The translations under genes were made by a program, and so were the position numbers. Shown in pieces: positions 8,086-13,400 of a DNA stretch of 23,195 bases. Below the pieces are notes generated by a model, which saw nothing but the letters and a program-made list of their open reading frames with translations, was not told the origin of the DNA and made no database searches. The first letter of the stretch is position 1. Each line of letters opens with the position of its first letter. Source of the DNA: FW021-bin31 sp964478125 (GTDB taxonomy: Bacteria; Bacteroidota; Bacteroidia; Chitinophagales; Chitinophagaceae); the NCBI GenBank assembly GCA_964478125.1, contig CAYZGR010000050.1, forward strand, positions 1 through 23,195, read 5' to 3'.

Positions 8086-9090
8086 ATGAAAAAATTAAGT
8101 CTCATTTTAGCACTCATGTTCTTTTGGGGTTCCGTAGTCGCGTCTGCGGGACAAAAGGTCGGCGTACTTGTTCTGGCACATGGCGGCGACCCTTTATGGA
8201 ATACCACGGTCACCCGGGCAGTCGCCCCTCTGAAAAAGAATTATCCCGTGGAAATCGCTTTTGGAATGGCTAATCCCCAAACCATGCAGGAAGGTATCGA
8301 CCGATTAGAAAAACAGGGAGTGAATACCATTGTGGTTATACAATTGTTTGTTTCCTCTTTTAGTATGATCATCAGGCAAAACGAATATTTACTCGGATTT
8401 CGTGACACACTTGCGGATCCTCCCATGCTTATGATGCATCATATGGGAGGAGGCCATTCGCATGCTTCGGGTAGTTCTCATTCCGAACCAATGAAAATGC
8501 ATGCGCCCCATCATTCCATGGAATCCGATAGCGCGCCCGTCAAACTTAAACAATTGGATATAAAAGCCAGAATATTACTGACAAAACCATTGAATGACCA
8601 TCCGATTGTAAGCAGTATTATATTGGACCGGGTAAAGGAGCTTAGCACAAACACAAAAGAGGAAACTGTCATCCTCGTGGCCCATGGCCCGAACGATCAA
8701 AACGATAACCGCATGTGGTTGGCCACGCTTCACAACTTATCGAACCAGATCAAATCGGCTTTCGGAACACATAGCTTCAGAAAGGTGACTTACCTGACTT
8801 TGCGGGACGATGCCCCGAAGGAAATTTACGATGCTGCAAAACAGCATTTTAGATCAGTTGTTGAAGAGGCGGCAGAAGATGGAGGACGTGCGTTGATCGT
8901 TCCCGTGTTACTTTCAAAAGGAGGGATTGAAAAAAGGCTTCAAAAGAGGCTTGACGGATTAAGTTACGTTTGGAAGGGACATACCCTTCTGCCTGATCCG
9001 AAAATCACAGAATTCATGGAAGTATCTGTCGAAAGCGCTTTGGATCATCTGAACCGTTTTTCTGACGGTAGTTTGGTAGAAATGAAATAG
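8086..9090 (+). CDS. Exported two-domain CbiX/sirohydrochlorin chelatase-like protein with His/Met-rich insert
   Basis: This is a 334-residue protein with a signal peptide (about 1-22, cleavage near SAG). Two chelatase-like halves follow. The first (about 25-110) starts with VGVLVLAHGGDP (His32). The second (about 193-325) starts with VILVAHGPND (His200). Between them lies a His/Met-rich linker (about 115-146, eight His and several Met). Class II chelatases such as CbiX, SirB and CfbA put Co, Fe or Ni into sirohydrochlorin in the cytoplasm and use a His at the strand end plus a second His in a GxH-type loop. Here the corresponding loops read VSSFSM and SKGGIEK, without His. Export, linkage to HmuR/HmuY and the His-rich linker suggest extracytoplasmic tetrapyrrole metal handling: metal insertion, metal removal or simply binding. 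It lies 39 bases after hmuY. Confidence 0.8.
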   Translation: MKKLSLILALMFFWGSVVASAGQKVGVLVLAHGGDPLWNTTVTRAVAPLKKNYPVEIAFGMANPQTMQEGIDRLEKQGVNTIVVIQLFVSSFSMIIRQNEYLLGFRDTLADPPMLMMHHMGGGHSHASGSSHSEPMKMHAPHHSMESDSAPVKLKQLDIKARILLTKPLNDHPIVSSIILDRVKELSTNTKEETVILVAHGPNDQNDNRMWLATLHNLSNQIKSAFGTHSFRKVTYLTLRDDAPKEIYDAAKQHFRSVVEEAAEDGGRALIVPVLLSKGGIEKRLQKRLDGLSYVWKGHTLLPDPKITEFMEVSVESALDHLNRFSDGSLVEMK

Positions 9091-9120
9091 ACCAATTTTT
9101 TTCATGAATAGGAACCTTAG

Positions 9121-9190
9121 TTTCACGCAAAGTGCGCAAAGTTTTCTCGCAAAAGATACAAATTGTCTTTTATGTCCGCTTTGCGTGAAA
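9121..9190. repeat. CGCAAAG-type intergenic repeat with 12-bp inverted ends
   Basis: TTTCACGCAAAG (9121-9132) and CTTTGCGTGAAA (9179-9190) are perfect inverted arms around 46 bases. The left side also carries direct copies of CGCAAAG at 9126-9132 and 9135-9141, and CGCAAAAG at 9148-9155. From memory, repeats of this CACGCAAAG type are scattered in intergenic regions of Bacteroidota, so this is probably one copy of such a REP-like element. It sits between the haem operon and the next promoter and could shape the 3' end of the haem transcript. Confidence 0.6.
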
Positions 9191-9195
9191 TTTTT

Positions 9196-9217
9196 AAGAC
9201 CTTTTAGTTACGGTCTT
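9196..9217 (+). terminator. Weak hairpin after the haem operon
   Basis: AAGACC (9196-9201) and GGTCTT (9212-9217) form a six-base stem with a 10-base loop, followed by only a short AT-rich stretch. It is about 105 bases after the chelatase-like gene and beyond the larger inverted repeat. It may help end the operon transcript, but on its own it is weak. Confidence 0.25.
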
Positions 9218-9288
9218 TATTCATCTGAGTCTATTCATATGTTAATACCGGATGACTCGGAAAAAGATGAGAAGAATTAAACATTACA

Positions 9289-9320
9289 TTTGGTACCCGT
9301 TACATTCTGCGGTATTTTTG
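9289..9320 (+). promoter_or_regulatory. Bacteroidota-type promoter of the Cys-motif / receptor operon
   Basis: TTTG at 9289-9292 is followed after 20 bases by TATTTTTG at 9313-9320, a full match to TAnnTTTG with normal spacing. Transcription should start near 9326, about 20 bases before the TTG start codon at 9348. Confidence 0.7.
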
Positions 9321-9347
9321 CATGAATGAACGCTAAAACAGATTATC

Positions 9348-9737
9348 TTGCAAAAAGCACTTTCTATATTACTGATCTTCGCACTGGCGGTTCAAACTTT
9401 CAGCGGATGGGAGACTTTAGCAGGATTCGAACTTCATAGAAATTATATTGCCAAGTACCTCTGTGTAAATCGCGATGATCCGTCTATAAATTGTAATGGA
9501 AAATGTTACCTCAAAAAGGCGTTACAGAAAGATCATCAGCACAAATCCGGTGAAAATGGAACGGCAGGAAGCAGATTGGAAATCAACCTGTTTTGTTCTA
9601 CGGAGCAGTTCCGGTTTTCTCCCGATATTCGTACCTCCATACGCATATTCTCACCCCTGAGAACCGCTATTTATCCCCCCCCTTATTTCAGCTTTTTCCA
9701 TCCCCCTAAATTGTTGATTGGATCACTTTTTTGCTAG
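9348..9737 (+). CDS. Small membrane-anchored protein with CX9CX3C motif, upstream of a TonB receptor
   Basis: This is a 129-residue protein beginning with TTG. The two nearby ATGs (9322 and 9326) are in other frames, and the promoter at 9289-9320 places the transcript start just upstream. An N-terminal hydrophobic segment (about 4-19) is a signal or anchor. Then comes the segment YLCVNRDDPSINCNGKCYL, with Cys39, Cys49 and Cys53, followed by a Lys/His stretch (KKALQKDHQHK). I recognise this C...P...CxGKC pattern from small Bacteroidota proteins found before TonB receptors, but know no proven function. The Cys triplet suggests metal binding or a redox role outside the cytoplasm. A tract of eight C at 9675-9682 encodes prolines near the C-terminus and could cause slippage. 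It lies 33 bases before the receptor gene and probably shares its transcript. Confidence 0.65.
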   Translation: MQKALSILLIFALAVQTFSGWETLAGFELHRNYIAKYLCVNRDDPSINCNGKCYLKKALQKDHQHKSGENGTAGSRLEINLFCSTEQFRFSPDIRTSIRIFSPLRTAIYPPPYFSFFHPPKLLIGSLFC

Positions 9738-9770
9738 GAATAACACATTCAATCAACAAAAATATAAAAC

Positions 9771-12065
9771 ATGACTCGCTTTTTAGCATTAGCGGCGGGT
9801 TTGGTTTTGTGTAGCTTACCTGTATATTCACAGCACCTTGTCCGTGGAGTGGTTATGGACGCGCAAAGCGGAGAACCTTTGACAGGAGTAAGCATTCAAG
9901 ATGCACGAAATCAGACCGGCACTGTTACCGGAACAAACGGAAAATTTAGTATTCGTATTTCAAATTCGAACGACTCTTTATTGATCACTTATACAGGATA
10001 TCAGTCGCGAAGGGTATGGGCAAGCCAAGATCCCCTGATCATCGGGTTGAAGCCTTCTACTACTTCTCTGAATGAACTGATCGTATCTGCCAGCAGAGAT
10101 ATAGAGCCCAGGACAGAAGCTCCTGTGGCCATCAGCATTATTTCACCGGATATGGTACGGAGAACCAAGCCGGTTACCATCGATCAGGTATTAAATAAGG
10201 TAAGCGGAGTTTATATGGTAGACTTAGGGAATGAACAACATGAAATGGCCATTCGTCAGCCGATGAGTACACGCAGCAATTTCTTGTACCTGCAGGATGG
10301 TATCCCCATCCGTACCATTGGTGATTTTAATCATAATGCGCTAATCGAGATCAACCAGGCGGCAGTGAGAAGGATAGAAGTAGTAAAGGGACCTTCCTCC
10401 TCACTTTATGGAAGCGATGCGGTAGGAGGGGCCGTCAATTTTATTACAAAAAAACCTTCTTTATATCCGGATGCAGAACTTAAGCTCCAGGGCAGCGACT
10501 GGGGGTATCGCAGGGCAGATCTTACCGCCAGCAACACTTTTAACAAAACCGGGCTGTTATTAAGTGGTTATTATGCCAACCAGCATAACGGCTATATGGC
10601 ACAAAGTGATTTTCATAAACTTGCACTTACAGCCAGGGTAGATCAGCAGTTGGGAGATCACAGCAAACTGACCGGTATGGTTACGGGAATCAATTATTAC
10701 ACCGATATGACCGGTGGGCTTGACAGTGCTCATTTTTATGGTAAAGATTACCATAGTTTTTATACCTTTAATTATCGGAAGGTAAAGGCGCTTCGCGCTC
10801 ATCTGACATGGAAGCAGCGGTGGAATGAGAGACAATATGGTTATTTCACTTTTTACTACAGAAATAATCAGGTGGGCCAAAATCCAAGCTATCGCGTTAA
10901 GGATCTGGACAATCCGCATAGAGCGGGAGGGGAAGTGAATAAAGATTATTTCCAGAGCTATGGTATTCTTGCCCAACACAGCTGGAGGCTGCCTATGTGG
11001 GATACGCGCCTGCTGGCAGGGCTGCATGCGGAGATCAGCCCCGCCGGATATCTGGCTCATTATATTGATATTAATAAAGATGCTGATGGCTTTTATCAGA
11101 ATTATAAAGAAACAGACTCTTTACTTACCGATTACCAGGTAGATATATATAGTTCTGCGGCTTATTTGCAGCTGCAAACATCGCCGGTGCATTCTTTACG
11201 GATTATCGCCGGATTGCGTTATGATCGTTTGGATTATGATTTCAACAATCATCTTTCCCCTTCTTCATTTACGGGTGCTCCTGATGGAAGCAACCATTTC
11301 CGCCAACTGACTCCAAAGATAGGAGCTACCTATGACTTTGGGGGCAACCGTGGGATCTATGCCAATTATAGCGTGGGATTTGCACCGCCCGATATCAGCG
11401 ATCTATACACGGGAGTCAAGATCCCTTATCTGAAGCCTGCGCGTTATTTTAATTATGAAGTGGGGGGGTGGTTTGGTTTTGATCATAACAAAGGATACGC
11501 CGACCTGAGCCTTTACAGGATGAATGGCAGGAACGAGGTGATTAATGTGCGCCTGTCCGATGGCTCTTTTGTTAAACGAAATGCAGGAAGCACGCTTCAT
11601 TATGGGATCGAATATACTTTGAAATACCGACCTGTTCGTCAATGGCAATTCCGGATCAGCGGAACCAATGCCCGGCATTCTTTTTCTAACTATATAGAAA
11701 ATGGTAAAAATTACAGCGGCAAAGAGATGAATGGCGCACCACCATGGATCATGAATACACAGGTGACCTATTTCCCGGCTTTTCTGGAAGGTATGAATGT
11801 TTCACTGGAATGGCAACATTTGTCTTCTTATTATATGGATGAAGCCAACACCACGCGCTATCCCGGTTACGATGCTTTTAATGCACGTGTAAATTATAAC
11901 TGGAAAAATTTTGAGTTTTGGCTGCATCTGATCAATGGGACGAATGCCATCTATGCGACCACAGCTGAAAAAAATGCTTACGGCACCACCTATCGTCCCG
12001 GTCCCCTGCGTACTTTATCCCTGGGTATCGGATATCATTTTAGAAGAAAACATAAAAAGAACTGA
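9771..12065 (+). CDS. TonB-dependent receptor with N-terminal carboxypeptidase-like domain
   Basis: This is a 764-residue outer-membrane receptor. The signal peptide is about 1-21 (ending VYSQ). A carboxypeptidase-regulatory-like domain covers about 22-95 (VRGVVMDAQSGEPLTGVSI). A TonB-box-like NELIVSASRD (about 102-111) and a plug (about 117-225, with VKGPSSSLYGSDAVGGAVNFI) precede the barrel, which contains SVGFAPPDISDLYTGVKIPYLKPARY. It lies 33 bases after the Cys-motif small protein and two bases before the Asp-box lipoprotein, so the three form a tight operon. The substrate is not evident. No SusD is present and the partners carry Cys/His motifs, which points to a metal or metal complex (copper would fit Cys chemistry) rather than a glycan, as inference only. 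A run of seven G at 11462-11468 is a possible slippage site. Confidence 0.88.
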   Translation: MTRFLALAAGLVLCSLPVYSQHLVRGVVMDAQSGEPLTGVSIQDARNQTGTVTGTNGKFSIRISNSNDSLLITYTGYQSRRVWASQDPLIIGLKPSTTSLNELIVSASRDIEPRTEAPVAISIISPDMVRRTKPVTIDQVLNKVSGVYMVDLGNEQHEMAIRQPMSTRSNFLYLQDGIPIRTIGDFNHNALIEINQAAVRRIEVVKGPSSSLYGSDAVGGAVNFITKKPSLYPDAELKLQGSDWGYRRADLTASNTFNKTGLLLSGYYANQHNGYMAQSDFHKLALTARVDQQLGDHSKLTGMVTGINYYTDMTGGLDSAHFYGKDYHSFYTFNYRKVKALRAHLTWKQRWNERQYGYFTFYYRNNQVGQNPSYRVKDLDNPHRAGGEVNKDYFQSYGILAQHSWRLPMWDTRLLAGLHAEISPAGYLAHYIDINKDADGFYQNYKETDSLLTDYQVDIYSSAAYLQLQTSPVHSLRIIAGLRYDRLDYDFNNHLSPSSFTGAPDGSNHFRQLTPKIGATYDFGGNRGIYANYSVGFAPPDISDLYTGVKIPYLKPARYFNYEVGGWFGFDHNKGYADLSLYRMNGRNEVINVRLSDGSFVKRNAGSTLHYGIEYTLKYRPVRQWQFRISGTNARHSFSNYIENGKNYSGKEMNGAPPWIMNTQVTYFPAFLEGMNVSLEWQHLSSYYMDEANTTRYPGYDAFNARVNYNWKNFEFWLHLINGTNAIYATTAEKNAYGTTYRPGPLRTLSLGIGYHFRRKHKKN

Positions 12066-12067
12066 TC

Positions 12068-13306
12068 ATGAAACGAATACATCTTATCCCCGGTCGGAGT
12101 CTGTTTCTGTTCATCAGCCTGATCCTGTTCGCGGGATGTCATTTGTCTTCTCACAAAGACGCCGCACAACTCCTTTTATCGAAGCCAATTGATACGGTTT
12201 ATAATGCTTCCTGCCCTTATCTTACAAAAGACGAAAAAGGCAACCCCGTTTTAAGCTGGGTGCAACAGGAAAATCCGAAGGAGGATCCTGTGGTCTGTTA
12301 TGCTGTTTTCTCCGGGGAAGATGGAACTTTTGGGCCGCCTCATCCTATACCTACTTCAAAAGGCGTTGAACCACACGGAGAAAATATGCCGAAGATCATT
12401 TTTCAAAAGAACGGGAGTATATGGGCCGTCTTCAATGTAAAAAATCCTCATCCGGGCAACCCCTATACCGGCGCTATTTATTATACCCATTCTGCAGATG
12501 CGGGTAAAAGCTGGACCCCGGCACAACCCTTAATAAAAGATACTTCCGAAAGCTATGATCAGCGTTATTTTGATTTGGCCGTATTGCCCAATAATAAAAT
12601 AGGAATGGTCTGGTTGAATAACAGCCGGCCCGAGGGGTCTACACTTTATTTTGCATGCCTGAATGACAACAGCCTTTCAGAAAGCCGGATCATAGGTAAA
12701 CATACCTGTCAATGTTGCAGAACGGATCTTTTGGTTGATGATTCAGGGAAAATTAATGTGGCCTGGAGAGATATTTATCAGGATAGTATCAGAGATATGT
12801 TTTATAGCTCTTCCATGGATACGGGAAAAACGTTCTCCTCTCCTGTCCGGATCAGTCCTGATAACTGGGTGGTTGACGGCTGCCCACATACCGGTCCTTC
12901 CATGGCGGAGAACAGCAACGGATTACATTTTACCTGGTTTACGATGGGCGGCGGGGGCGGTGTTTATTATTGTCATACCAAAAATGAAGGCAAGACTTTC
13001 TCTTCCAGGCAGGCAGTAAGCGAACTGCCCTCGGCCCGTCATCCGCAGATCGTGGCCATGCCGGACAATGATCTGGCTATTGTATGGGATGAAGGGATAC
13101 ACTATAAAGGCAGCCCACATCAGCGGATCGGATTTCAAATGCGGGGTCCGTCCGGCTTGTTGTTAGATACCGGTTATATTACTGCCGACAGCAGCAATGC
13201 CGCCTTTCCCCAGATACAGGTACTGAATGAGCGTCAGGTATTACTGGCTTTTACATGGGAAGAGGGAGACCGCCAGCAGGTTCGCTATAAAATAGTGGAG
13301 TTATAA
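12068..13306 (+). CDS. Asp-box (BNR/sialidase-fold) lipoprotein with CQCC motif
   Basis: This is a 412-residue protein with lipobox LFAGC (Cys24). It is a beta-propeller of the sialidase/BNR type, with Asp-box-like motifs SADAGKSW (142-149), SMDTGKTF (249-256) and a degenerate TKNEGKTF (304-311). Unusual features are HTCQCCRTD (Cys214, 216 and 217) and VDGCPHTGPS (Cys272, His274), which could form a metal site or disulphides on the propeller. True sialidases need an Arg triad plus Tyr/Glu, and I cannot identify that set, so exo-sialidase activity is not claimed. The gene starts two bases after the receptor stop and is surely co-transcribed with it. A role as surface or periplasmic partner of that receptor (ligand capture, metal handling) is inferred. 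A pipeline may call it sialidase-like or exo-alpha-sialidase. Confidence 0.8.
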   Translation: MKRIHLIPGRSLFLFISLILFAGCHLSSHKDAAQLLLSKPIDTVYNASCPYLTKDEKGNPVLSWVQQENPKEDPVVCYAVFSGEDGTFGPPHPIPTSKGVEPHGENMPKIIFQKNGSIWAVFNVKNPHPGNPYTGAIYYTHSADAGKSWTPAQPLIKDTSESYDQRYFDLAVLPNNKIGMVWLNNSRPEGSTLYFACLNDNSLSESRIIGKHTCQCCRTDLLVDDSGKINVAWRDIYQDSIRDMFYSSSMDTGKTFSSPVRISPDNWVVDGCPHTGPSMAENSNGLHFTWFTMGGGGGVYYCHTKNEGKTFSSRQAVSELPSARHPQIVAMPDNDLAIVWDEGIHYKGSPHQRIGFQMRGPSGLLLDTGYITADSSNAAFPQIQVLNERQVLLAFTWEEGDRQQVRYKIVEL

Positions 13307-13360
13307 AGGCTTCTTTTCTCCTGAAACCGAAAAAAATTAAAATAAATAACCATCGTTTTG

Positions 13361-13368
13361 TACTTTTC
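13361..13368 (+). promoter_or_regulatory. Possible -7 box of the glucosaminidase gene cluster
   Basis: TACTTTTC matches TAnnTTTG in all but the last base and would start transcription about 27 bases before the ATG at 13401. No TTG is present at the expected -33 position, so the assignment is weak. Confidence 0.3.
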
Positions 13369-13400
13369 GCCCGGATAGCATATCAAATGATCCTTTCTCA

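Noticed and set aside
12068..13306. Assignment of the Asp-box lipoprotein as a true sialidase
   Set aside because: Asp-boxes show the propeller fold only; the catalytic Arg triad and Tyr/Glu pair cannot be identified, and the operon has no sialic-acid genes.
13351..13360. CATCGTTTTG considered as a second LacI-type operator before the glucosaminidase gene
   Set aside because: Apart from the central CG the two sides are not symmetric, unlike the site at 18242-18255.
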